Assembly: GCA_026119855.1 (NCBI GenBank)
Contig: JAOWBW010000006.1
Coordinates: forward strand, 620,001-684,000
Direction of reading: 5' to 3'
DNA: 64,000 nt
Source of the DNA: Campanula takesimana
Lineage: Eukaryota; Streptophyta; Magnoliopsida; Asterales; Campanulaceae
Shown: in pieces, positions 12,166-23,079 of the stretch
Layout of the letters: the number at the start of each line of letters is the position of its first letter
Numbering within the stretch: position 1 is the stretch's first letter
Translations under genes and position numbers: made by a program
Notes under the pieces: model-generated
The model's input: the letters and a program-made list of their open reading frames with translations, nothing else
The model's database searches: none
What the model was told of the DNA's origin: nothing

Positions 12166-12440
12166 CACAAAACACTCCCTCAAATGCCCAATACAATTTG
12201 AAAGGGAAAAACATATCTCTTCACAAACACTTCCTCAAATGCCCGATGCAATTTGAAAGGGAAAAAACATATCAAAACACAAAACACTCCCTCAAATGCC
12301 CGATGCAATTTGAAAGGGGAAAAACACATATTTTCACAAAACACACTCTCAAGTGCCCGACGTGACTTGAAAGGGGAAAAACACATATTTTCACAAAACA
12401 CACCCTCAAGTGCCCGACGCGACTTGAAAGGGGTGACAAA
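12166..12440. repeat. 57-bp tandem repeat, about five copies
   Basis: Units start near 12181, 12236, 12293, 12350 and 12407 and contain CAAATGCCCGATGCAATTTG or the variant CAAGTGCCCGACGTGACTTG. Both are imperfect palindromes. Open frames here on either strand come from the repeat. Confidence 0.93.
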
Positions 12441-12639
12441 ACATTCATTTTTCAAAAGTATGGTGCTAAAAGGGAAAATTTTAAAATTGCTCATTCCTCA
12501 AGGCAAATCTTTTAACGAAGCATTCCAGTCAAATTTTTATTTTAACTTAACCGCGAGGTTTGTTACGCATAAAGTCCTTTGGAGCTTTGTCCATTTCTTA
12601 GGAGCGATCGAGAGTGGAGAACCCTTTTGTCGCCGATGT

Positions 12640-13045
12640 TGGGGCAGCCCCATGTCCTTGTAATCATCAATGTTGGGGTAGCCCCATGTCCTTGTTGGCG
12701 TCGGTGGCGGCATAGCCCCATGTTTTCGGCTGGCGTCGGTGGCGGCGTAGCCCCAATGTCATTGTATGTGTCGGGGTGGCCCCATGTCCTTGTGGTCGTT
12801 GTTGATGTGGAGGTAGCCCCAATGTCGTCCTCCGACGTTTGATGTTGGTGTAGACCCAATACCGTCTTTTGACCTTTGAAGGGAGGTTAGGAACCCATCC
12901 CTTTTTTCATGACGCACCCTTTCTTTTGCCTAGGCCGCCCTTGCGGGTTTTCAACCTAGCGGGCTACTTTTTTGCGTCTTTCATGGCACACCCTGTTTTT
13001 TGCCTAGGCCGCCCTTGCGGGTTTTCAACCTAGCGGGCTACTTTT
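12640..13045. repeat. Further short tandem repeats in inner element
   Basis: From 12640 to 12860, a motif like GTTGGGGTAGCCCCATGTCC recurs about six times. From 12909 to 13045 there are two 74-bp copies with GCCTAGGCCGCCCTTGCGGG (near 12928 and 13002). Confidence 0.88.
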
Positions 13046-15700
13046 TTGGTGCCTTTCTTTCTATTTTTCTTTTTATTTTATGAGTGACCCAACCGACTAG
13101 ACAGGACGGGGACTTAATATATCCTTTTGGGGGAAACATGCAAGAGCCTTTATTTAGGCAGGAGAGAGCCCTTTATGTTGATGAACAATGTATCATGAAA
13201 CGGGAGGAAGCCATTGCTTGACAGAAGACAAGTGTTTAGCTCTTTCCTAAGATGTAGAGAAGAAGACTTGTCGAGACATTTGAAATTGGCCTTAGTTAAT
13301 ATCATCAAAATGATTGCTTGAACAGACCATGTTCATTATTAAGCCAGGATTATAACAAGCAATTAGCCTTGATATGTATAACTGTTGTGATCAATTGATA
13401 TTATGATTCGATCAATAGAAAGATCGGGAAGGAGAAGGCTTTTTGGGTCATTTCAGGGTTTCAGGGTCTTGGCGTGACCACGGAAAGGGGTTTTGACCAA
13501 AGAAGGGGAATCATAATTCATGGGTTCCTTTGTGGAGCCGAACAATGTCTATCTGAAAGATCGGTCATTGGCGCGACCGCAGAGAAGAGACTTTGGTTAT
13601 TTTTGGGAGGGCCAAAGGTTCGATGGCTTTTCTCATGTTGTGACCGGACCCGAAGGTTGCCTACATTCCCCTCAATGTGAGGAGCTCAGGTCGCCATAGT
13701 TCGGCCTTAGGCCGTCTTTTGCTGAAATTGGCTTTCTTTCGATGTTGTCTCGGAGGACGTTGTTGCTCACTTTGCTTTGCGGTGAACTCCTTGAGATGGA
13801 CCTCTTGTGGTGAACCCTCTTTGGTGTGAACGGGCCTTTCTTTCCGCCATTTCCTTTCCTTCTTTCCATACATTCATTTCCTTTCCCTCTTCTCCATTTT
13901 TTTTTGGGAGAAGGTAAACATTAGCCCCAGCTCGCTTTCTCGGGCATTGGCTCCTTTGTAGCCCCTTGGTGGCGTGCCTGTTACTTTGGGCTGACTTTGA
14001 AGATTTCGGGAAGCCCTATGCTTGGTCGCACACGTGTGAGCACTGTCAAATCTTGGTGGTCGAGCAACAACGTCCTCACCTTTTCACTGTCTCAGGATGC
14101 CTTCGATGTGCATCAAGAATTGGTTTTGGAAAGGTGTATCGGGTTGTGTATCGGGGAAGTGTATGAGGGAAGACTTGCCATTAATGGTTTCTTCATGCCA
14201 ATTGATCACAACATTTATTCACATCAAGATTAATTGTTTGCGTTTAGCATTTCTCATTCGTGTTAGGTCCATTCGCCCTTAATGAGTCGTCATTGACTAG
14301 TATGCTTAGAAGTCAATTCATCGTTTTGGGGACGTAGCAATCAATTGATCATAACAAGCAAGACAATTTCAAGAGTAAATGTATATTGCAAATAATGTCT
14401 CAAGTCTAGAGAGAAGAGAATGAAAATGACTCTTTTATTGAGATATCTTTGTACATACATGTCCAAGTGCGGACCTTTGCAAAAACAAAAAGACACAGTC
14501 CGGGACAGACTTTTGTGAGAATCTAGATCCTACGAGGCTGGAAGACTCATCATTTTTTTTAAGGGATGGGCTCCTATGACACGCGATGTTACATTTTCTT
14601 CTTTGATTGTTGGAGGGTTTGTCGGAGGCATATTCCATGTCTTCCGCGGGGAACTTCGGGTTCCGTGTCATAGGGAAAGATGTCGCGAGATCTCCACTTG
14701 GCTTGGTATTGCAACCACCGGGCCCATATTCGGCCATCTCCTTTTGGTGACTTCCTTTCAAGGGGTGTAACCTCTCGCATGGCATTCAGCGAAGGTACGG
14801 ATCTCCATTTGATTTAGCCGCCTTTGGGCCTCCGAGGCATGGGCCTCTTCTCGTGGACGGTGTCCCAATCCTGCTCACGTGGATGGAAGTCTCAGACGTC
14901 ATTTCAGATGTGGGCTCCTTGGTTGATGTTTCCGGTGGACAAGACCGCAAAGGACTTTAGCATTTTAAACTCGAGGTGAAATTATAACCATGATTTGAGA
15001 GGAACGCCTCATTAGAGGATTAGCCTTTTGGAAAAGAGTTGACCTCTTATTTTAAGAAAACTTAATTTCCAATTTTTTGAATGAGGATTGACACACGCAT
15101 TTTCTATTTGAGTAAAAGACTCACACATTTCCTCTTTTTTTTTTTTTTTTTATAAGGATCGACACACACACATTTCATTTGAGTAAAAGACTCACACATT
15201 CAAATGGGTTTAACGAAGAGACGAACATGACTTAAGTTGGCCTAATTCAAACGGGCTTTTGGGAAGAGGTGAGTGATTGACTCACTTTCCAAACGGACTT
15301 CCTAGGGTGACGGAGAGCGGCCCTAAGGGCCCTAACTTAAAGGTTACGGGGACAAGGAGCCTCCTTGGCCTGTCGGAATATAGTCAGAACAACATGGGAC
15401 AGAACCTTACTGGCTTGGGACCAGATGGTACTCACACTAGTTCGAGCCATCAAGGCGATCGGAGCAACTGAGATGGTCATCACATGGAGGTGCAAACTGA
15501 GGAGGCCAATGCTTGACCAAGGTATATTACCATGTGGTGCCATGACAGCTAAACTCGAAGGGGTCATGGTCACGCGACGACACTGACGGGAACGAAATGG
15601 CATGAGGGGCGCAGATTGGTCATCATGTGACGGCCCAAGGAAAGGGGAGAGAGTTACCCTAAGAATCTTTTGTTTCTTTTCTTTAACAGACGCTTTGGAG
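13046..15700. other. Non-coding interior of inner LTR element
   Basis: I see no recognisable protein domain here on either strand. Scattered open frames of 60-130 codons have no family resemblance and no consistent codon structure. Near 15105-15200 a short direct repeat occurs (GAGTAAAAGACTCACACATT), interrupted by a poly-T run. This is probably untranslated spacer of the element. Confidence 0.6.
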
Positions 15701-16325
15701 GATAACAGGGATCCGTCCAAAGACTTGACTAACTTCCTAGGGAACTACGCCTAGGGGTTTAACGGGGATCTTAACGGGGACCTAGGGGACAACACCTAGG
15801 TTCCAATGGGAATCTCAACGGGGACCTAGGGGACAACACCTAGGGGTTTAACGGAGGTTTCAGCGGGGATCACAAACGGGATCACAATGGGGATCACATC
15901 GGGGGTCACCACGGGATCACAACGGGGATCACAACGTGGATCACAACGGGGATCACAAGGGGGATCACAACGGGATCACAACGGGGATCACAACGGGGAT
16001 CACATCGGGGATCACAACGGGATCACAACGGGGATCACAACGGGGATCACAACGGGGATCACAACGGGATCACAATGGGAACCTTGGAAGGATAGTGGGG
16101 ATCCATCCAAAGATCTAACCTCCTAGGGAACTATGCCTAGGGACTCTAACGGGAGTCTTGGAAGGATAATGGGGATCCATCCAAAGATTTAACCTCCTAG
16201 GGGACTATGCCTATGGACTCTAACGGGAGTCTTGGAAGGATAACGGGGATCCATCCAAAGACTCAATGAAACGCCTTTATGGAGGTCTTGGAGGATAACG
16301 GGGATCCGTCCAAAGTCTTAACGAA
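15700..16325. repeat. Short (14-15 bp) and about 75-bp tandem repeats
   Basis: From about 15860 to 16080 the unit GGGGATCACAAC(G) repeats some 15 times, with 14- and 15-base versions. From about 16081 to 16320, units containing TTGGAAGGATAATGGGGATC and CCTAGGGACTCTAACGGGAG repeat about four times. The open frames through the short repeat encode Gly-Ser-Gln-Arg or Thr-Thr-Gly runs and are not genes. Confidence 0.95.
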
Positions 16326-17941
16326 ATGATGCTAATTAACGCAAGAATGCGATGCGTCAAGGCCAAGAAGCAAAAGTGGAGCAAAGTCATGCAATGTGCA
16401 ATTATTTATTTATCCAAGTTTACTTAAAAAGCATTTTTATTCCTAAATGGTTGGAAAAGATTTCTCTTCTTTTTCGCAACTACTCTAATTCCTAGATCAG
16501 TGGAGGCCATCACTACGCCTATAGACCCCTCGTTTTTCACCTGTCTTGCACACTCCTAAGGATGGACTGTCCCGGGCGAGGGTTCTATAGGGCAAGCGGC
16601 TTCCACTGACCAAAAGAAACGAACCTAGGGTCTAGTGCATCGCAAGATTCCCAATGCGTGAGCCATCCCAATCATGATTAAGCCCCGGTTAAGATCGAGA
16701 TTCTTCTTAGGGACTTAAGGGACTTCCGGCATAACCTCATCTTTGATGAGGGCTCTCGAATATTATCCTTGGGCTTAAGGATGATTAGTATGGACCATTC
16801 ATTAGGGCTTGACAACACGGAGTCACCCTATCCATAACACATGACTTAGGTTAATTATAGCCAATATTAACGCATAAGTCAAGGACCAAGTCAAAGTTGA
16901 CCATGGTCACACTTGCTTTCACAAGGAGTCGTGACTCGGGCACTAACTTGGCCATAATTAATCTCAGACACGTATTAGGGACGTGGTAATGTGAGCTAGA
17001 CCAAAACCCAACCAAAGTCTCGGTGTTTGTGTGTCACGGACAAGTGTGGTTGACTCGGCTCGGAAGGGGAGGTGGAATGGACCCGTGCGCGCTAGAAGGG
17101 CACAAGAGCACCAATCAAGCTGCATCGTGGCATCCATCCCGGGTTTAAAGGGTATTTGGAACGTGCAAGGTCAAGTGCGCGTAGTGTGAAGCCATCTATG
17201 TTCCCTTTTGAGTCAAAATAGAAATTTTTGGTCCGTTTTATCATTATGAACAAGTATGGACAAGCATGAACAAACATGGGCAAATATGAACAAATATGAA
17301 CAAACAAGAACAAGCAAGTAAGCAAGGCTACTTAACAAGTAAGGATCACAATTTATACATGGAAGGTTTGTGCACAACCAAAGGTTTTTGAAACAAATTT
17401 TTTTTTGCAAGAAGAACAACCTTTTGAAAGTCATTTGTACCCAAAAGATTGTGCTCAAACAAGAAGAATTTGAAGACTAAAAATTTTGTAAAAAAGGGTT
17501 ATGCACGATGAGGCTTTGAAAATCCCATTTTATGTCCAAGAATTTGTGCACAACCAAGCTTTGAAAATCATTTTTGGCTAAGAAGAAGAAAGTAAAACGT
17601 ACACAAGTAGAGGCTAAAAAATTGGAACCTGGCTAAGAAGGAGCAACAAGGCCATTAGAACGTTTCTGTGTCGCACAGAATTGTTGACTCAAAGCTTTTT
17701 GTGGATCATCCCAATGTAGCTGTACGGCTAAGGCATCCTGTCCATTATTTTTTTGCAAATTTTCAGCTTCTAATCCTCAAGCCCCAGTCCATTGCATTTC
17801 CAGGACGGTTCCATTCCTTGTAAATCAAAACAGAAACACAAAACACACAAATTAGGCACAAAGTCAACAAATGGGGACGGGAGTTTGACCCACACATAAA
17901 TGTCCCCAAAGCTTCTAAAAAGAAGTTTGAGAACATTTAAC
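16326..17941. other. Non-coding interior near primer site of inner element
   Basis: No domain is recognisable. The stretch near 17220-17330 contains the repeated words CAAGTATGGACAAGCATG and AACAAATATGAAC, a decayed short repeat. In the element's own leftward direction this is the leader after the 5' LTR. Confidence 0.55.
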
Positions 17942-17959
17942 TCCCCAGCGGAGTCGCCA
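17942..17959 (-). other. Primer-binding site, probably tRNA-Arg
   Basis: On the minus strand the sequence after the LTR is TGGCGACTCCGCTGGGGA, one base from the LTR end. Its complement ends in CGCCA like a mature tRNA. From memory it matches the 3' end of a plant tRNA-Arg; a tRNA database search would confirm that. It fixes the element's orientation as leftward. Confidence 0.75.
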
Positions 17960-17960
17960 C

Positions 17961-19738
17961 TGTAAGGATCCCGCCCCGCGCGGAAAACGCGACTAGTATG
18001 GGGGCGAAACGCCAAACACAGTTAACACGCCAAAAATAACGGAGTCGCCACATTTGTTAATTATTTAACCCAACAAATGGAAAGGTTGGAGATTCTATTA
18101 GTTCGGAGGTCAGGTTACGTCTTGGGAAGAGTTTCACGTCACCCAAGCCGCCTCGGACAAAGCCGAGTCTCCCTTGTATTTGTTGACCAAAATGTGCAAG
18201 TGTGTGTGCGTGTGTGTTTGAAAATGGGAGAAACTGACTTTTAACAGAAATCAGTTAGAAACTTAACAAGGAAGGTTTATTTTTCAATCAGTTTAACAAA
18301 AAGGGGTAAAACTAGAAAAAAGTGCTCCCTGCCCAAACTAGCCGTATGGCTGGTTTAAACCATCCGTACGGCTCGTTTGGCCGTCCCAGGTTTTTTACAG
18401 ATTTATCAGAAACAGTTCAGTTTCAAACAGAAATAGAGCATTCTGTTGAAACTGGACAGAATTGTGACTTTTCAATTACGGTTGGATCAAAGTTTGGATG
18501 GTAAAGATTGATACTTTACCACCCAAACTTGATCATCATAACATAAATAAGCCTAAACATCATAAATATGCAAGGGCTCTCTCCATATGTGCAATGGATC
18601 ATCAAGCCAAAAGTAAAGACATAAATATAAATTGCATAAATCATAACAAGCCTTAGGTTATTCCTTTGGTTTAGAACCCACAATCATGCATAAAACATGA
18701 AGGGCACCATGGATCAAGGCTTGGTTCCAATTCATATAATTTGCAAGAAATGTAAAGACATTAATTAAATTGACATAAATATAACAAGCCTTGATCATCA
18801 TGGTTTGAACCCACAATCATGCATAAAACATGAAGGGCACCATTGATACTCCAAGGCTTGGATCACATTTGTATGATTGCATAAATTAAATGACATGAAT
18901 TAAAAGACATTAAATAAAGAAATAAATAAAAATAGAAGAAGAGATGAAGAGAAGATGAGACAAAGATTCAATCTTTAAGCAAGCTTGGGGTAAATCATTA
19001 ATTGATTGACCCAAGTTTGCTTCTTCCTTCACTTAGGGATCAAGGACCCTAAGCTTTCACTTAATCATGGTTTGATCATTGTGTTTTCATTTGGATTAGA
19101 TGGGACTTTAAAGATAAGAGGGATACTACTCTTGTTAGTTCTTCACCATTATCTAAAGTGAGCCATAATCTATCACAAAGAAAATTAATCAATTTTGATG
19201 AGAGGAGAATTTTGGAGAGTAACTTTGCTATCCAAAAATTCTTATCCCAATGAGAGAGGATGACCTCTCTATTTATAGGGGAAAATGTTTCATTTTAGCC
19301 CTTCAACTATGGGTTTGGGCACCAAGCAAAAGGGGGATATTTTCACTTTAATCCCTCAACCATTGTCTTGTGACTTGCTTAGGGGCTAAGCAAAATAAGG
19401 ATATTCTTTGGATATTCTTGGAGCATAAATTGGATCCTTTGGATATTCTAAGAGCATAAATTGGATCATTTGGATATTCTTTTAGCATAAATTGGATCCT
19501 TTGGATATTCTTTTAGCATAAATTGGATATTCTTGTGAAGTCCTTATAAGCTTTTAAGGAATAATTCCAAAGTCCTGACTCTCTGAAAATTACCAGAAGG
19601 TCCCTCCCTTTCCAAAATAATTCCGTTAATGCCTAAAATACCCCTTGAACATTATAGTGACCCAATTAAATCCCAAATTACCCCTTAATTCCAAAATTTG
19701 ATTATTTAAGGATAGTATTCCGGATCGGGGTACTTACA
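17961..19738 (-). repeat. Right LTR of inner element (its 5' LTR)
   Basis: It starts TGTAAGGATCCC and ends GGGGTACTTACA on the plus strand, and is followed by the CTGGT duplication. It lacks the hAT insertion found in the other LTR, so it shows that element's empty site. By eye it differs from the left LTR at roughly 1.5-2% of positions. Confidence 0.94.
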
Positions 19739-19743
19739 CTGGT

Positions 19744-21294
19744 GCCCGCTCTTGTTATAGCATATATGATGTTGAATTTTATGCGGTGGTCCGGGCAGTA
19801 CAACATTGGCGCCACTACTTATTTCAGCGAGAATTTATTTTGTACAGTGATCATGAAGCACTTAAACACCTTGCTACACAAAACTCTGTCTGCACGTCAT
19901 GCCAAGTGGTCTGCGTTTTTGCAGCAATTCACGTTTGTGGTAAAACATCAAACTGGCTCTTCAAATTGGGTGGCCGATGCCCTTAGCCGTCGTCATAGTT
20001 TATTGGCAGATATGCGCGTTGCTACTGTTGGGTTCGAATGTTTTCGCGAACTTTACCCTTCTGATGTATTCTTTGGTCTAGTGTTTATGGCTGTCTCAAC
20101 GGGTACCCATGCAGATTATACTCTAACCGATGGCTTTTTATTCAAAGGGGTTCGCTTGTGTGTCCGTGACTGTTGCCTCCGTCCCAAGATTGTATCTGAG
20201 GCACACTCCACTGGCCACATAGGACTAGATCGTTCCATTGAATTAGTGCTTCGGAGATTCTTTTGGCCTACCGTTCGCAAAGAGGTTAACATTTTGTGTC
20301 CCGTTGTCGTGTTTGCCAGATTTCCAAAGGTGTGGCTACTAATGCTGGCCTTTATCGCCCTTTGCCTGTGCCATCTCAACCTTGGGCTGCGATTAGTATG
20401 GATTTTGTATTGGGCTTACCTCGCACTCAACGAGGACATGATTCTATTTTTGTGGTGGTCGATCGCTTCTCCAAGATGGCTCATTTTATTCCTTGTAAAC
20501 GTACGACTGATGCCGTGCATGTGGCACAGTTGTTCTTCCGTGAAGTATTCCATTTACATGGCTTGCCTTTCTCAATTGTTTCAGACCGCGACACTCGTTT
20601 TCTTAGCCACTTTTGGCGTTCCTTGTGGCGTATGTCACAGACTGAACTCCATTTCAGTAGTGCCTACCATCCCCAAACGGATGGGCAAACATAAGTCGTA
20701 AATCGGTCTCTCGGTAATCTGTTGCGTTGTCTGGTGGGTGATCATCTTCGTTCTTGGGACACAAAGCTCAGCCAGGCAGAATTCGCTCACAACATTGCTG
20801 TGAATCAGAGCACAGGTTTGTGTCCATTTCAGATCGTTTATGCAGTGGTTCCGCGTAGTCCCATTGATCTCCTCACGCTTCCAGCCATGCCTGCGAGCGA
20901 CAAGCGGGCTGCCGACCTCATTGCAGACTTAAAACGTATACATTCCTCTACCCAAACCCAACTTGAGGCTGCTAATGCACGTTACAAGCAGGCTGCAGAT
21001 TTACATCACCGTGATGTTCAGTTTGACGTTGGTGATTTTGTGTGAGCTGTCTTGACCAAAGATCGTTTTCCAGCTCATGAGTATAACAAGTTGTCTTCCC
21101 GTAAAATTGGGCCCCTGGAAATACTTGAGAAAATTAACCCAAATGCCTACCGTCTTCGACTGCCTACTTCTGATGTGTTTAACGTTAAGCACTTGGTTCC
21201 ATTTTCGGGTGACAATTGTATTGGAGATGAAGCTTCCGATTCGAGGGCGAATCGTCTCGGGGAGAATGATGGAGATGAAGCTGCAACAACATAA
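19744..21294 (+). pseudogene. RNase H end and integrase, second part of gypsy polyprotein
   Basis: The RNase H domain continues directly from 6633 once the insertion and one CTGGT are ignored. Frame moves near 19880 and back near 20295. The integrase has a His-His-Cys-Cys zinc region (about 20190-20330) and the first two catalytic aspartates (codons at 20401 and 20584). Exactly where the third catalytic residue, Glu, belongs there is a TAA stop (20692-20694). A TGA at 21043-21045 breaks the C-terminal domain. The frame ends with TAA at 21292-21294, 28 bases inside the 3' LTR. The copy is therefore dead for integration. Confidence 0.92.
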
Positions 21295-21651
21295 ACAAGT
21301 TTTTGGTTTTAATTGGTAATTTCTTATTAAAATATCAATATGTTTAGTTGCAATTTTGTTTGTAGAATAATTCTAGCAGTAGGTCCAAGTCTTGTTTCCT
21401 TAATGCACTAGGATTAATCTTGTTTCCAGGATTGATCTTGTTTCCTTTTCCTTTATTAAGTAGAGTCCTTAGTTGCTTAGGATTTCATTATTAAGTAGGA
21501 GTCTTTAGGTATAAATAGGAGCTTTTTATATTGCTTAAAGGGAGACGTTTTATGAATAAAAATTGAGGTTTTTGCCTTATCTTTGTTGTCTTCCGGGTAT
21601 TCTTAGAATCAACGGACTTCAGCTACTTTCTTGTTACGCTTCGCTGCATCA
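21267..21651 (+). repeat. 3' LTR of the outer gypsy element
   Basis: It runs from TGATGGAG to GCATCA and is followed by CAAGC, the target duplication. It differs from the 5' LTR by four substitutions plus four-base and five-base indels (count by eye). It encodes the last nine codons of the polyprotein. Confidence 0.95.
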
Positions 21652-22110
21652 CAAGCTGTATTGTATCCTCCATTGTAGATCTTCTTTTCTGGTACCATGT
21701 CGAAATGGAGAAAAGAAAACTCAAACCTAGTTGGATTATCAGGATGTTAGATCAGATGACATGTTAGATTTGATTGAAAAGCTAGTGCGATATGTGACTG
21801 GGGGTACCGAAATTAGTGGTACTAATGACAAAGCTAATACTCGTAGTTGCGGGATCATAGAAACATATGCTTGTTTTGAACCTAACGAGAAATGGCAAGG
21901 ATTTTCTACGTGCTAGCTTGACGTTTCAGCTTTTCCTTCGGGTCCTTACATAATAAAATGGCATAGCTGTTGCATGGACGGGAAGGGTTCTTATTGGAGC
22001 CTTCCTTCTTTGAACGCTGGTCTAGTCTTCATTGTGTAGGATCCAGATGATTCCATATGATTAGTGTGTCTGATTAAGCCTTGAGTTTATGACTTGTAAA
22101 ATCCAGAGAA
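21652..22110 (+). pseudogene. Right part of the disrupted, unidentified gene
   Basis: This is the continuation of 1620-3411 on the far side of the gypsy element. One frame from about 21675 gives a hydrophobic then Lys/Arg-rich stretch ending MLDQM. A second frame around 21770-21915 gives another plausible coding stretch ending at a TAG (21914-21916). The two frames are offset, so it is decayed. I cannot name the family. Confidence 0.35.
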
Positions 22111-22676
22111 AGGTGCACTTTTGTTAGTGTATTTTTTAATTATTATTATCTTTTATAATTGTTTGCTTTAGTTATTTTTTAACAGAGAAAATTCATCTCC
22201 GAATTTTTTAGTTGGTGTAAATATTTTGTTGTAAAAAAAAAGGCCAACTTTGAATTTATTGACGGACATTTATAACAATGTCTGTTGGGGAAAGGAAAAA
22301 TACTTGGTCATATTCAAAATAGCTTGATTACATGTATGTTAGCAACTAAAGACTCCAATATTGGGTGAAAATACTCCAGCTTCTGCATTTATAGCATAGT
22401 TTGTGTGCTCTTTAATATTTGTACGCATGTATTACTTTCTTCAAAGCTGGTGTTTGTTTTACCCCAAAACCGAACTACCGAACCAAACAAACCTGAATTC
22501 TTATAGTATTAATATAAATAAACCGAAATACTTTGGTATGGCGTCTGTTTTACACCAAAACCGCACCTTACTCTATCATGCACACCCCTACTTAGTTCCA
22601 CTTACTAGTTTATTCTTCTCTTTGAGTGTGTCTCTTTGGTGGGAATCTAAATGTACTTATTGTATTGTATTGTGTA
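22111..22676. other. AT-rich spacer, no gene seen
   Basis: Two similar stretches (near 22440-22490 and 22535-22575) share TTTACACCAAAACCG-like sequence. No coding or RNA gene is recognisable. Confidence 0.5.
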
Positions 22677-22921
22677 CTCCCTCCGTTCCATAATAAATGT
22701 TACTCCCTCTATCTTAAAATACTTACGGTTTAGGAGTTAAAACTTAAATGTCGTATTTGACTTGTCAACGTTATTAAGCAATGTGATTTACTAGTTTATA
22801 CATTGTTTGTACAATAATAAAATTGCACTAATTATTTTCCCTTATTTAGAAACGCAACAATTATATTTGGACGAATAAATGAAAGTGCGACATTTATTAT
22901 TTATTATGTGTTGAAGGGAGT
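22677..22921. mobile_element. Stowaway-type MITE pair or composite
   Basis: It starts CTCCCTCCGTTCCATAATAAAT after TA. A second start (CTCCCTCTATCTTAAAATAC) lies 26 bases inside. The right end, ATTTATTATGTGTTGAAGGG, pairs loosely with the outer left end. It is probably one element with a nested or rearranged second end. Confidence 0.7.
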
Positions 22922-23079
22922 GTTGTTAATGGATTTGGTCAACGACTTATCTTACGAATAAAGAGGAAAATAAAAACTCTTATGCACTGCAACAAACTCA
23001 AATAACACCCAAAACACGCATATTTGTTCAATAGATTGAGTCTTAAATTGAAAAGAAAAATGAAAGAAAAAGAAATAAA

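Larger units (their letters stand above)
6634..19738 (-). mobile_element. Non-coding large LTR element (LARD-like, Tat/Ogre-type primer site)
   Basis: The element begins TGTAAG and ends CTTACA and is flanked by the duplication CTGGT (6629-6633 and 19739-19743) inside the RNase H region of the gypsy element. Related LTRs lie at 6634-9651 and 17961-19738. A primer-binding site sits beside the right LTR on the minus strand (17942-17959), so the element points leftward. About 8.3 kb of interior has no gag or pol domain on either strand. Much of it is tandem repeats: 71-bp units, about 141-bp units, 57-bp units, 74-bp units and short 14-15-bp units. Large non-coding LTR elements that depend on other elements' enzymes are called LARDs. 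A tRNA-Arg primer and internal minisatellites are known features of Ogre/Tat elements, so I infer that origin. Confidence 0.9.
3412..21651 (+). mobile_element. Ty3/gypsy LTR retrotransposon (outer, nested host)
   Basis: A complete element with LTRs at 3412-3795 and 21267-21651, a primer-binding site after the left LTR, and a five-base target duplication CAAGC on both sides (3407-3411 and 21652-21656). It encodes gag, protease, reverse transcriptase, RNase H and integrase in gypsy order. The coding region is split by a 13.1-kb insertion (6634-19738). Without that insertion it would be about 5.1 kb. The polyprotein has three in-frame stops and three frameshifts, so this copy cannot move by itself. 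The LTRs differ by only about four substitutions and two small indels (my count by eye), which implies a recent insertion. The reading frame ends inside the 3' LTR, a trait known from some chromoviruses such as CRM; that clade assignment is an inference. Confidence 0.96.

Noticed and set aside
9831..12440. Regular repeats considered as a CRISPR array
   Set aside because: The repeats are contiguous 57-141-bp tandem units without unique spacers, lie inside a plant LTR element, and have no cas genes.
12180..12842. Several 90-149-codon frames on both strands
   Set aside because: All arise from tandem repeats that lack stops in more than one frame.
15887..16126. Open frames encoding Gly-Ser-Gln-Arg and Thr-Thr-Gly repeats
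   Set aside because: They are the direct translation of a 14-15-bp minisatellite, which stays open in several frames by chance.
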